In this document: in pieces, positions 32,386 through 43,749 of the stretch
Numbering within the stretch: the first letter of the stretch is position 1
Layout of the letters: every line of letters begins with the position of its first letter
Origin: Alopecurus myosuroides
Taxonomy: Eukaryota; Streptophyta; Magnoliopsida; Poales; Poaceae
Direction: 5' to 3'
Assembly: GCA_028641055.1 (NCBI GenBank)
Contig: CM054060.1
Span: 240,340,833-240,404,832, forward strand
Length of the DNA stretch: 64,000 nucleotides
The notes under the pieces: generated by a model
The model's input: the letters and a program-made list of their open reading frames with translations, nothing else
Databases searched by the model: none
Told to the model about the DNA's origin: nothing
Program-made: the position numbers and the translations under genes

Positions 32386-34281
32386 TAGACAAATAGAGTT
32401 AAAACTATTATTCCTGATATGCTTAACATGTGTGCATTTCACGGATCAAAGGTGAAGAAATGAGTAACTGTGTTTCAGAACAACAGTATGTAATTGCATT
32501 AGCCCCAGATAGTATCTCAGAATATTGGGTAGAACATACAGGACATTAAGCAGTTGAGTAAAAATTTACAGCACATGAACTTAGTGCAATGCTCATGTTC
32601 AAATGCTTGTTGTTCTTATCAAAATTCCACAAATGTTGTTCCTGTTGGTGGAGTTTTTTTTGTCTTGTTTTGGAAGCAATGGTGGAGTTTTTTTTGTCTT
32701 GTAATTTACCTGCATTTGTAGTAGATATGACCACAGAATCTTTAGCAGGACATGCCATGGTACCTAACATAGTCTGGGAGATTGCAGAACCTGTGCAAAT
32801 TGCCATTTTTAAAGCTCCAATGACAGCTGTGCAACCCGCGTGAGAATGATAAAACAGAGAGCCAGAGTAAAATATGCCTCCATCATAGATCTTTTAAGGG
32901 GCAAAGAGCCGAAAAATATATATAGAAACCAAACGCTAATGGGTGCAAAAAAAATGTTGCACTCGATGGTTACTTAAGATAAGTCACATTGCCAAAAATA
33001 TATGCAATCAGAACGCTACGGTATTAATTACATATACGGAGGTTTGTCCTAGTTTGAAAATAATCATAACTTTTGAAGCAATTTACCTGCATCGGTTGTT
33101 AATGGGACCGAAGAACATCCAGGGTTTAGCACATTGCCAGTAGGAGTGCCTGCGACAGTATCAATTTTAGGTATTAATTGAGCATACAGAGGACTTTTGC
33201 AGTTCAAAAATGATTGACGGTATTTAATTATATTTTTTACTTTTGTAAACAGATGGGGTGCGGCAATGTGCATAGCAACCGGTGGTGCGGCACTGTTGAT
33301 TACAGCACTACAGGTGTATGTACCCGAGCATAGGCAGAGCAACCAGTAGCTATACCGACATAATCAGAGCAGCTAATAGAAAATAATTGTTTTGCAAGTA
33401 CGAAGGCTACACAAAGCACGGTAATGGCAAATTTAGAGCAACATACAATGCATCAAAGTAGGCCAAGAGTCAGTTAATTCTAGTTCTGCAAATGGTAAAC
33501 ATGCGAGTGCTAACGTCTCCAAAAAAAATCTGATCACTAGGAGTGAAGTAGAAGTCCTGAAGAGACGGAAAGCTGTATAAAATAATTTCATGACAATGAT
33601 CCACAATAAAATTCCACGTAGCCTAGATATCGATCAAGTGGAAAGGATGACAGGTACTTATTAACTAAATTTAAGGTTTGGTGGATAAAACAGGCGTGAA
33701 TTTACCTTCCCACGCACTCCATTCAAGCTCACACCCTTGATTAACCTTTAGGCATGCAGCAACTTTAATACATTCCCCTGAAGAATGTCACGCTAGTTCA
33801 TCAGTTCATACTAAAAAAAAATGTGAGCATTGAACCAATATTGTTATCCATTGGAAAAGTTGAATTACTCAAGAGGAGTGAAGTAGAAGTCCTGAAGTTG
33901 ATTACATATATAGACCGTGCGTTTACTTAATTTGTTTCTCCAGTTTCTTTTAGCACGGTGGTTGCTACACTTTCTTCTCTAAGTGAAAGCCACTTCGTTA
34001 TTATGGAAATATTGTACCTTAACCAACACTATAGTAGCGCAGAGAGCAAATGTTGTACCCCTTAAATAGAAGGAAATTAAAATTTGAAATGCTGCTGCCC
34101 CTGCCAACCAACCCTTATGGTATACTTTCTGGCTAGTCAGTACAAAGCATTCAGATGAATGGTAACGGTCTCATGACAAAAATGCAGCTTGATGGGTTGC
34201 ACGGAATTGATGCATGTGGATTTTAGAAGGGAGGAGAGGAGCACAGGCTCCACAGAAATCATAGCATACATGTGAATACTA

Positions 34282-34411
34282 CTCCCTCCGTCTCATATTA
34301 ATTGTCTCAAAGTTAGACAAAATTGGATGTATCTAGACATATTTTAGTGTTAGACGATACATCTAATTTTGTCCAACTTTGAGACAATAAATTAATATGA
34401 GATGGAGGGAG
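34282..34411. mobile_element. Stowaway MITE in an intron of copy B
   Basis: 130 bp, ends CTCCCTCCGTCTCATATTAA and its near inverse, flanked by TA. Arms include TTGTCTCAAAGTTAGACAAA-like and complementary sequence. Copy A has the uninterrupted site GTGAATACTACAAATGAAC near 36083-36101, so the insertion boundary is confirmed by a paralogous empty site. Confidence 0.9.
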
Positions 34412-34828
34412 TACTAATAAACAGAAGGTTAAGCACGGCATTCAATGCTTATACAGAGTGAAACTAGAGACCGGTTCATACCGAAAATTCTCCCAAACCA
34501 ATCATCCCGCGCCTTAGCTACGATTTCTGTAGATGAGAAAAAAAGAAGTTGTCTATATTATTGCTTGATGGCAAAAAGGTTGCATATAGAGAAACTAGCT
34601 AGGAATGAAGTATACCAGGTGGCGGCATGGCCTTGGAGCCTGAGGAAGGTGAGGAGCCGCCGGTAACGCAACCGCGTCACACAGGGGTACTCTCCAGGGA
34701 CAAACAATTGCAGATCCTGGCCACATACCACAGCTCGTGTCCTCGTCATCATCCTGGATGGTCGCCAATTTGGGACCTGGGATTGATTTTGGGGTCGGGG
34801 ACAATCGCTGATTTGCGGCTGGGAATTT

Positions 34829-37296
34829 ACAGTAACAGAAGCACCTGCAACAGGAACAACTTTAGTTATTATAATTGAGCATCCAGGATTCCCGCGGTTA
34901 AAAAATGATTCAAGGCGTTTAATTTTATTGTTTGAAAACAAATGGACAGGGACGATGTGCACAGTAACTGGGGTTGCAAGAGTGTTGAATGCGTTATTAC
35001 ATGTCAGTGGCGGGTCCAGCCCAATGAGTCAGGGTGGGCCAACAGTCGAACTGTTCATATAAATTTTTGGAATTTTTTAAAGCTTTGTTGCTATGATATT
35101 AAAGGCTTTTTGGAAATCCCTGCCGACCCAGCTCCGCCACTGTTACAGGTGTAAGTAACCCAAACATAGGCGGCGCAATACAGTAGCAATAATACTAGAG
35201 AAATCGGAGAAGTGGAGGGCAAATAATTTTTTCGGAAGGAGCACAGTTACGGCGAATCAACAGCAACATACAGTGCATCACTGTAAGGCAAGAGTTAGTT
35301 AATTCTAGTTATACAAATGATTAAAATGCGAGTGCTAACGTCTCCAAAATTAACCCGATGTCAAAATCCACCAAAGCAGACATGGAAAGGTGTATGATAA
35401 TGTCATGACAATGATCCACATTAAAATTCCACGTAGCCCAGATATTGATCAAGTGGAAAGAATGACAGGCACTAATTGACTAAATTTAAGGTTTGGTGGA
35501 TAAAACAAGCATGAATATACCTTCCCACGCACTTGATTGAAGCACACACCCTTGATTAAGCTTCCGGCATGCAGCAGCTTTACATTCCTCTGAATATTAG
35601 AATATCACACCAATTCATCAGTTCATACTAATAAAATGTGCGAGCATCGAACGAATACATTATCCATCAGAGAAGTTGAATTACCCAAGGGGAGTGAAGT
35701 AGAAGTTGTTTCATATATGGACCGCGTGTTTACAGAATTTGTTTCTCCCGTTTCTTTTAGCAGGGTGGTAGCTACTCTTTTTTCTCTCAACGAAAACAAC
35801 TTCATTATTGTGGCAATACTGTACCTTGATGAAGAAAACTATAGTAGTGCAGAGAGTGAATTTTGTACCCCTATGATTTAGAAGAATGTTAAAATTTGAC
35901 CAGCTGCTGCGCCTACAAACCAAACCTTATCGTTTTTTTTTTCTGGCTAGTCGGTACTTTACATTCAGATGTTGTTTGATAATGGTCCCATGAAAATGAT
36001 GCGGCTTGATCGGTTGCATGGAATTGTTGCAAGTGGAATTTAGAAACGAAGAGTCAGTTCTACAGAAATTGCAGCATACAAGTGAATACTACAAATGAAC
36101 AGAAGGTTAAGTGCAACGTTCAATGCTCATACGAAGTGAAAGCAGAGAACCAAGTCGTACCAAAAAATTTCACAAACCAATCATCCCGCGCCTTAGCCAT
36201 GATATCTGCAAATGAGTTAAAAGATAATTGTTCCACCAGGCTACATTATTGCTTGATGGCAAAAACGGTTGCAGAGAGAGCAGCTAGCTAGGAATGAAGC
36301 ATACCAGGTGACAACTCCTGGCTGCAGTGGCTGGAAGAAGGCATGCTGGATAGAGTAAAACAACCATGCATGAGAGCACGCATGACAAGAAAATGAGAAA
36401 TGGCATGCATCATGGTCGAATTAAGGTAAGAAGATTACCCCATCCTCTTCATAACATTGATAGAAGCCATCCGACGTGCATGCTTGCTGGTAGGATGGGT
36501 ATGATACTTGACGTGCCACCTCCGTCGGAAAGGAGCAAAGCTGACAAGGATGGATACAAACAATCAAATGAAATTGATTAGTAAGTTGCAGCGTGATCAT
36601 GGATTATCACTTGATAGCAATTGTGCATACCCAAATCCGATAGGAAGTACGTTCTGCGGACCGATCAGGCCATCCGGCAGTAGCAGCCGGCCTTTGAATT
36701 CTGGAGTCCTGTTAGCCAAATCCAGAACGATCTTGGCTGCTTTAGCCCACATGGCACTCCAGTCCCGAGAAAACTTACTGATTCACAGAGGAGAGTACTA
36801 AGGAAATTTGTTTGATCTTCTGTATGTTAATTGCAAGAAAAGGGGATATGAGAGGAATACCCCAGATACCTGCAGACTTTCGATTGGAAGAAACTGAACG
36901 CGCGAAGAACCTTGACGAGGACCATGGCCTCGAGGCTGGGCGTCCAACAGGGCTCCAGCGGCAGGAAGCGAGGGAAGATGTAAGCCAAGGCTTGGGTCCA
37001 CTGGCCCTGGGACACGAGGCGCGCCAGATGTAACGCGCAGAAGTAGAAGTTCGTCTGATTCAACAGCCTGCAGCATCCATCCATGCATTCCGTTAATCAG
37101 CAAGCAAGCTAGATCAAATAATTGGCAAAAGAAGGGCGGTGGGTGCATACGCGACGAAGCTGGAGCCGTAACCTTGGAGCCAGAGGAAGCTGAGGAGACG
37201 TCGGTAGCGGAACCGCCTCACACAAGGGTACTCTCCAGGGACAAGCAATGGCAGCTTCTGGCCGCACTCCACCGCTCGCGTCCTCGTCATCACCAT
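34829..37296 (-). CDS. LisH/CTLH-like protein gene, copy A (3' end replaced)
   Basis: Predicted exons all join in phase with GT/AG borders. They are exon 1 37296-37151 (MVMTRTRAVECGQKLPL), exon 2 37067-36870, exon 3 36777-36631, exon 4 36540-36439, exon 5 36345-36305, exon 6 36205-36161 and exon 7 35589-35521. Exon 8 starts at 34844. Residues about 28-85 (RRLLSFLWLQGYGSSF, then LHLARLVSQGQWTQALAYI) look like a LisH motif followed by a CTLH-type helix pair, which mediate dimerisation in other proteins. Later parts (RDWSAMWAKAAKIVLDLANR, KARDDWFVKFF) are helical and not known to me. Exon 8 hits a tandem-duplication breakpoint near 34829 and reads in frame into copy B exon 1, giving a chimeric end. 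Function unknown. Exon prediction is by eye; transcripts are needed to confirm it. Confidence 0.6.
35005..35142. mobile_element. hAT-type MITE in an intron of copy A
   Basis: 138 bp, ends CAGTGGCGGGTCC and GCTCCGCCACTG (near-perfect inverted repeats), flanked by TTACATGT (34997-35004) and TTACAGGT (35143-35150), an 8 bp TSD with one mismatch. Copy B near 33298-33312 has the unoccupied site. Confidence 0.88.
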
Positions 37297-37658
37297 GGAC
37301 GGTCGCCGATTTGGGAGCGGGGATTGGCTCGGGGACAGTCGCCGCCGATCTGGTGCTGGGAATTGGGTTTGGGGTCGGGCCCCGCCGATATGGGACTGGG
37401 AATTTATTAGGTTTGGGCTGTCATTATTGCTCCATATATCCATGGATATAACAGATACTTATATTTATTATTTTTAGGGAATGACTAACGGCTAGCTGTT
37501 TTATAATTCAGGAACAGACAGATTTTTGTATCCAATTATAGGTCGCCAGCTGTATAAAGCAACAAATGAAATACAGTAATTACTAAAAACGTCGCCGATC
37601 TTGGACCGGGGATTGGGTTTGGAGTCGAAGACAGTCGCCGCCGATATGGGTTGTCATT

Positions 37659-38632
37659 CAGGATGCGACAGGTCCGGTCCGGATTGGACCTGTTATTGGA
37701 CCTGTGCACCTGTAGCAAAATTATAGGTTCAAGGGTCAGCCCGCACCTCTTTTGACAGGGTAAGGGTAACCTATAGGTTTTGCCCTGCCATGCTTCTACT
37801 CTTGTTTTTAGCGATGGTTCCTCCGGTTTCTTCAATGAAAACACTACTAGTTGTTGATGAGCAGATATTGGGCTGCTAGATCGTAGATCTCATATCCATC
37901 AATAGCAACTGCACTGCAACTCGAGAACTTAGTCACTAGCGGTGGTCTTTGTAGTCGGGCATGGGCATGGGCATGGGCATGGGAATGTGCGTGGAGATGG
38001 ACGGCCGGCAATGGCAACATCACACGCGGACGGAAGCCATCGAGAAGATGAAGCCGGGGAACTCGGACGGCGGGGGCACCACGGTCCAGCTCACACCCAA
38101 GGCGCATGCCCTCTCGACTCGACCGCGCCGGTGATCACCACCCGCTCGGTGCCTCGGACGGCGACCGCGCGCGCCGGGCCAGACTTCAGCCCAGGCGGCC
38201 TCCTCCGACATATCCAGTAGTTGTCCCTAGCCGTCGGCCACCGCATCGTACCAATTCGTGGTCTTGGGCTTGTTCTTTAGCTTGGCGTGGCCGCCGTCCA
38301 GGTAGATCTTGCCGGTTGCCGCCCGCCTCGGCGCACACGTAGAACAAAACATCAGCATGCCGTGGAAATGCCCGTGGCCGCGTCGAGCATGTGGACGTCC
38401 GCCATGGTCTCCAAAGGTCTTGGGAGTCCTAGCCGCCCGTCACTGTTGCACACGGCGGCAGTGTCCGTCAGCCCGTCGAGGAAAGGTGGAGGTGCGGTTA
38501 GATCCTAGGGACGAAAGGATCAGGTTCACGATGGACCTATTTTTGTGTGGGTCGACCCACTATCCTATTGGTATCAAATTCCAGGTTCGGTCCAGCGGGT
38601 CATCGGGCCGAACTGGACCTGTCGCATCTATA
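37659..38632. mobile_element. Mutator-like element with captured gene sequence (probable Pack-MULE)
   Basis: About 970 bp with inverted ends GATGCGACAGGTCCGG (left) and the reverse of GGACCTGTCGCATC (right). It is flanked by GTTGTCATT (37650-37658) and GTTGTCATC (38633-38641), a 9 bp TSD with one mismatch, typical of Mutator. The related sequence at 37411-37440 has the unoccupied site (GCTGTCATTATTGCTCC). The interior is GC-rich and gene-like, and no transposase is seen. Confidence 0.7.
37930..38460 (-). pseudogene. F-box/kelch-type gene fragment inside the Pack-MULE
   Basis: The minus strand gives GKIYLDGGHAKLKNKPKTTN followed by WYDAVADG, a stop, then LLDMSEE. That order matches a kelch blade of plant F-box/kelch proteins (GK-Y--GGH, then WYD, then DM-EE). 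Before it MADVHMLDAATG is in another frame. A repeated GGGCATGG run near 37958-37984 encodes His-Ala repeats. Frame shifts and a stop show it is a fragment with no function of its own. The assignment rests on one blade and is tentative. Confidence 0.45.
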
Positions 38633-38696
38633 GTTGTCATCATTGCTCCATATATCCATGGATATATCAGATATCTTTGTATTTAGCTGTCGGGAT

Positions 38697-38910
38697 ACAT
38701 AGTACAACGGAAAAATTTGCATACACGCGCGCAGACTTGGTGCACCTGGGTGCATTTTTTTTAAAACTGTAAATTCGAGTTTCAACAATATTTAAATATA
38801 TCCATAGACATAGTACAACCGAAAAATTTGCATACACGCGGACTTGTGCACCCAGGGTGCAATTTTTTTTGTAAAATGTAAATTTGAGTTTCAGAAATAT
38901 TTAAATACTA
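38697..38910. repeat. 111 bp tandem duplication
   Basis: Unit 38697-38807 is repeated from 38808 with about 85-90 percent identity by eye (CATAGTACAACSGAAAAATT start; TTTAAATA end). AT-rich and non-coding. Confidence 0.8.
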
Positions 38911-39339
38911 GCAAAAATACATGTGTGTTGCTACGGGTTAAACAGAAAATAATTAATCTTAGAATGTGCATCACAACACAGATAATCGACCATACACACA
39001 ACATCAAACGCCCAGCCATTGAATACCACAATACCCCTAATGTCAACTCCGTTGGTGACATCCACGAGCAATCTCCTCTAAAACTTCTCTACAAAACCTC
39101 TATGAAGTTTTAAACCTTGTCGCACCTCTCGGCGGCCTCCTCCCGATGTATTCGTCGATGTAGACGCAACCATGTCCTGTTCCAATCCTGCCCCAATGGC
39201 GATGACTACTACTATCTCTCTGTCATGCTCATCATTATGGCGTTCCGGACTGTCGATCTCGCGCTAGGGAATTCCTACTGACCATGGCCAATTTTCACTA
39301 CACGTTCCTCATCATCTATCACCACACGTGCAAGTAGAT
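38911..39339. other. Intergenic DNA, nothing firm
   Basis: Near 38905-38935 is ACTAGCAAAAATACATGTGT and GTTGCTACGGG, a pattern shared with 53526, 54603 and 56099, but no element boundaries could be set here. Confidence 0.4.
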
Positions 39340-40486
39340 TTTTTTTGAGAAGGCCTACACGAAACTGTACATGAGATGCACACGAAGAAACTTAATGAGA
39401 TGATTTTAAAAATAGACTTTGAGAAGGCCAATCATAAGGTGAACTGAGAGTTTTTCCAACAGACAATGAGAATGAAAGGATTCTCAGAAGAATGGCGCGC
39501 TCTGGTTCACAGTTATGTGTCTAGAGGCAGTGTGGCTATTAAAGTCAATGACGATGTTGGCCGTTACTTCCAGACAAAAAAAGGCTTAAGACAAGGTAAT
39601 CCGCTTTCGCCAATATTATTTAATATTGTGGCAGATATGCAAGCGATCATGGTTGAAAGAGCCAAAGAAAATGGCCAAATTGAGAGAGTAATTCCACATC
39701 TTGTTGACGGAGGACTGTCTATCCTTCGGTATGCAGATGATACGATTCTTTTTATGAAACACGACGTGGATAAACCTGCGAATCTGAAATTAATCCTTTA
39801 AGCGTTTGAGCAGCTATCCGGATTAAAAATCAACTTTCATAAAAGTGAACTGTTTGGCGAGGCCCAGGATATTGTAGCTCAGTATGTCGAGTTGTTCGGA
39901 TATGTGCAAGGCCAATTTCCTATTAAGTATTTGGACATACCAATACATTATAGGAGATTGACTTATGCAGAATGGATCCATGTCGAAAAACGTCTACAGA
40001 AAATGCTAGCTAGTTGGAAAGGTAAATTGTTGTCCCTTGGTGGAAGATTGGTACTCATAAATTCAGTGCTCTCTAATATGGTATTGTATATGATATCCTT
40101 CTTCCAGTTGGCTAAAGGAGTCTTAAAAAATTGGATTGATCAAGATTCTTTTGGCAGGGGGACAGCGAGAAAAAGAAGTATCGACTGGCCAGGTGGGACG
40201 TAGTGTGTCGCCCAAAAGACGGGGGGTTTGGGTATTCATGGTCTACAGGTCAAGAACTCAGCCCTCCTTGGTAAATGGTTGTTCAAACTCCTTACCGAAG
40301 AAGACGTCTGGCAAACGCTCGTTAAACGAAAATACATTGGCTCAAAGCAGTTTCACAGGTCATGTGAAAACCGGGTGATTCACACTTTTGGGCCGGTCTA
40401 ATGGCGACTAAGAACCACTTTTTCCGTTATGGGGTATTTAAAATTAATGATGGATCACATATACGGTTCTGGGAGGACAAGCTGTC
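39340..40486 (+). pseudogene. LINE reverse transcriptase fragment
   Basis: Non-LTR retrotransposon RT (RVT_1) remains. IDFEKA near 39412 comes before a stop; then MRMKGFSEEWRALVHSY, KGLRQGNPLSPILFN and LRYADDTILFM (catalytic YADD near 39730) in one frame, and an in-frame stop near 39799. After it come LSGLKINFHKSEL and IKYLDIPIHYRRL, then frame shifts. The closing region near 40440 matches FRYGVFKINDGSHIRFWED of the LINE RT-linker. Endonuclease and 3' tail are absent, so it is truncated at both ends. Confidence 0.85.
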
Positions 40487-41220
40487 CTAAGCACTCATAA
40501 ACACTCAACACTTAGGCTATAAACAAGCACCTAAGCTACTACAAATCACATGAGCATATTCTTACCAACATGCTTGGGATAAACACAAACAAGGTTACTA
40601 TCACGCCAGGTCTAAAATGACAACTAAGATATTAGTAACAAACAATACAAGGTGCTACTTAGGTAACCCATAGGCACATAACTTCTTAAGTTACAAAAAC
40701 ACCTTTGATACATGCTATAGACATAGAAACAAAATTTAGCAAATCATGCTAGGAATAAGCACACAACAAACTACTAACATACTAGAGGTGAGATAACAAT
40801 CACTATGATGCTAGTAGCAAACCACACATGCTTAAATAGCTAGCAATAACAACTAAAACATGCTACTTCCAACTAGCAAGATACTGTCACACAAAGAACT
40901 CATTAACAGAGAAGTAACAACATAAATATGCTATAAAAATCCTAATAACAATCCGTAATAAAAGGAACTATTAAACAACTAAAAACTTAGACCGAAAAGG
41001 CCTAAACACTAGAAAAATGCACCAAACTTGTTTTGTTGCTCCTAAAATCATGAAAACCTAGTTATAGGTACTGATAAACATAAGTAAGCCATTACAATCG
41101 GATTCATCTCAAAATACATCACCAATAAAATTAAATAAATCAAACAGTAGCTCTCTGATGCTAAGAGACATGCATGTTATTTACGCACAATATTCATTTG
41201 CATACAGGGTAAAATTATAC
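40487..41220. other. AT-rich intergenic DNA
   Basis: Low-complexity-like AT-rich sequence rich in AACA and CTA words. No gene, TIR or LTR was recognised. It separates the LINE fragment from the copia remnant. Confidence 0.45.
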
Positions 41221-41499
41221 AGACAGCTAGTAACAAGGGATATCTAGAACTGTTTGACTTTCAAGATTTGAGCTAGTAAAACTTAAGGTGTGATTGAATT
41301 GGTGAAATCGAACCGTTCTGGCAGACAAATTAATTCTCCTATATGACACACAAAAACATACCTTCCAGTCCCTAGTGGTTAAGACCATGGAGATGTACTC
41401 CCATGAATTTTGGTTTGGCAAAATTTGCACCTTAACTATTTTAGTTAGATTTAATCCTAAGCACCAGAAACAGATTTGTAGGAAAAGAAAAACAACATG

Positions 41500-42181
41500 C
41501 AGAAAAAATGGTGAATGGGCTGGATCTGACCAATGATGGGCCAAGTAGTGCAGATCCGGCCCACCAGAAAAATATCTCCCATGCAAAAAAAGATTGAATC
41601 GTTGACAGTGGCGGCCCATCCGACAGCGAGACTTATGGACCGAAAGTGTGCCACGTTGTCGGATTTGCGATGGAGGGCCTAGGAGAGGCCCTGTCGCCCT
41701 AGGCCGGTGGTGACCATTTCCCAAGGTGGTGTCCTCTCTGGCAGCCGCAGAGAGGCACGGGCTCGCCGCTGAGAGCTACAGAGCACACCAGCAGGCGAGA
41801 CTCACACCAGGGACCCTACATGACATCACGTCGCCGTTTGTCCTCGCAGTAGGCCATTCATCACGACGACGTCCGTCGTTGCCGCGGTAGCTACCTCCAT
41901 CCGTGCGGTCGACACGGTGACCATGGTCACCGCAGTCACCACCGTGGCTGTCCTCCTGGCGTCCACGGTCTGTTGGGCGGGAGTTGTCCCTGCCTCGTCG
42001 GTCGACGTTGGTAGAGGAGACAAAGCCCCCACCTTGGCCTGTTTAAGAAAGCATGGCTTGAAGGGTATCATGGGCACAGATCTGCCCAAAAAGATCATCA
42101 AGTGTTGTGGTGGCGTTGGCGTTCGCGGAGGCGACGATGGAGTCGTACGATCCATCGAGCCCATTGATTAAATACCCAACA
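41500..42181 (-). pseudogene. Copia gag, C-terminal part
   Basis: From the CACTA junction the minus strand reads INGLDGSYDSIVASA and TTTLDDLFGQICAHDTLQAM, the end of the UBN2-type gag domain of copia elements. A stop at about 42050 is followed by an Arg/Asp/Gly-rich stretch and a weak zinc-knuckle-like CRMGRHCQRFN near 41620. Stops make it non-functional. Confidence 0.65.
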
Positions 42182-42229
42182 CACTACTAGGGAAAAGGCT
42201 ACCACATGCGCACCAAATTATGCTACCGC

Positions 42230-42440
42230 AGGCGAATTTTGGTTCGCCTGGGACCACATCGCCAGCGGTAATGAATTACCGCAGGCGAACATCAAAATGC
42301 GCCTGGGGTAACTTGCATACCCCAGGCGAACTGGCCTTGCGCGCCTGGGGTAAGCCTTTTACCTGAGGCGAACAGGCACTGTGCGCCTGGGGTACAAATT
42401 CGCCTGGGGTTTCATTTCCTATTCGCCTGGGGTATGGTTT
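42230..42440. repeat. Left subterminal repeats of the CACTA element
   Basis: At least eight copies of TTCGCCTGGGGTA or TACCCCAGGCGAA (some degenerate) in about 200 bp. Confidence 0.82.
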
Positions 42441-42704
42441 TGCTGTGTCAAAAAATAAAAGAAACGAAAATAACAAAATCACAGCAAATTGACAGAAATA
42501 AGTATGAAAATGACAGCAAAATGACAGAATAAAGTTTCATAACAGAAATATTCTCGATCATCAACACATAGTCTCGAACAATAGTCTTGATCATCACCAC
42601 ATAGTTCAACAAATATTACATAGTCTCGAAAACAACCATACTACTAATAAATCCAGGAGTTAGTCAGATGGAAATGATTTTTTGTTCTAATTTGAACAAA
42701 CTCG

Positions 42705-43749
42705 TCATCTATCTAGCGGGCTGATGTAGTTGATGACCATCATCATGTCCAAGTTGGGGATGTCACTATTCCTCATGGTGATCAGAATAGCTCGGCCAGC
42801 CTTCATACCAACTCTTGCGGAATGGAACTGCCTCCATGCTTGAGAGTTGAGGATGACGCGGCCATCAGCATTATCCCTGGTGATCGGAACTGCGGTGACA
42901 TTTCCTGATTCTCCACGGCGTACTCCAATGGTACCTTTACGCTCCATGCCAGCACTGTCCGCTACCGCCATAGTTATTTTCTAGAACACACAATTCCAAG
43001 AAAGAATAAAAGCACAGTGTCATATACCGGCCACATTATAACATAAGCAACTATAGAAATAAGAAAGTGTTAAGAAACATACCATGACATGTCCATTGGA
43101 GATATTAGTGTTGGTGATGCGATGCACGAAAGGGACCCCGATGTAGCTATCTATCTGGGCTAGTTTCTGAAGGACACGGTCCTTCTCAAGCTCGCTAAGA
43201 TTGGCTCTTTGAGCAACCACCACATGTTTCCATGGGTCCTCCTCGTCCATATCATCCTCATTGTTCCCAATTTCGTCCTCACTATCGCCATCCTCGCTCG
43301 CAATCTCGCTCATATACAGAAGTACGATACAAGGTTGTGGTCCTGCCATAGAGAAGTGAATGAGATCACCTCCGTTTAAATTATAGGTGGCGATGATAGA
43401 CCGCAATTGTTCCCCGTAGAAGTAGGTCTTCTTTCTTTCTTTCTTCACTCGAAGAATATAAATGGTCCCGTGAACATCGAAATCCACGTTATTGCCTACT
43501 AACTCGTTGAACTCTTCCCGAATATTGCATGGTACAATCTAAAAAAGAAATATAAAAGAATCTTTTGTTAAGAAACATACCAATCTAAGCTGGATAGTAA
43601 AACGAAAGAACACAAGTTGCAAGTTAACATAAAAAGAATCGTTTGTTAATTACCAAAGAATCAAGGTGACCGTCGTGGAGCTGAAGCATAAAAGAAGACC
43701 CGGTGAATTGTCCTTGGGCACATAGGGACCGACATACTTTGCAAGCCAT
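42705..43749 (-). CDS. B3-domain-like protein captured by the CACTA element
   Basis: Three exons join in phase 0. They are 43749-43654 (32 codons, MACKVCRSLCAQGQF), 43538-43083 (152 codons) and 42980-42705 (91 codons plus stop), with GT/AG introns, for 275 residues and no stop. Residues about 18-95 (SSFMLQLHDGHLDS, IVPCNIREEFNELVG, YGEQLRSIIATYNLNGGDLI) follow the plant B3 DNA-binding fold pattern of strand, loop, then the L-xGD motif. An acidic linker (EDGDSEDEIGNNEDDMDEED) joins a second B3-like unit (RITNTNISNGHV, KGTIGVRRGESGNV, AWRQFHSARVGMKAGRAILI). I recall similar two-unit B3 genes in Triticeae CACTA elements. It would act as a nuclear DNA-binding protein if expressed. Whether it serves the transposon or is passive cargo is unknown. 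Confidence 0.68.

Larger units (their letters stand above)
32076..34777 (-). pseudogene. LisH/CTLH-like gene, copy B, internally deleted
   Basis: Exon-by-exon homologue of copy A. A fused first exon (34777 to about 34625) starts MMTRTRAVVCG and jumps from LRLQGHA directly into the end of exon 5 (ACCTG then GTATAC), so exons 2-4 and most of 5 are deleted. Homologous exon 6 is 34526-34482 (IVAKARDDWFG), exon 7 is 33777-33706, exon 8 is 33149-33087 (TPTGNVLNPGCSS), exon 9 is 32790-32710 and a last exon is about 32246-32076. All have GT/AG borders and keep phase from exon 6 to 9. The deletion changes phase: joining the fused exon to exon 6 gives an immediate TGA. In the last exon the inherited phase stops early, while another frame stays open to 32076. 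Copy B alone cannot make the full protein. Confidence 0.6.
37560..38690 (-). repeat. Third partial copy of the gene's 5' flank, split by the Pack-MULE
   Basis: Sequences 37590-37650 (GTCGCCGATCTTGGACCGGG, GCCGCCGATATGGG) and 38633-38690 (GTTGTCATCATTGCTCC, then TATATCCATGG) repeat 37300-37460 upstream of copy A exon 1. Only the promoter-side sequence is present, no coding exon, so this is a promoter-region duplicate. Confidence 0.7.

Noticed and set aside
41826..42164. 112-codon minus-strand frame starting MGSMDRTT
   Set aside because: Wrong frame of the copia gag remnant; the neighbouring frame contains the recognisable gag motifs.
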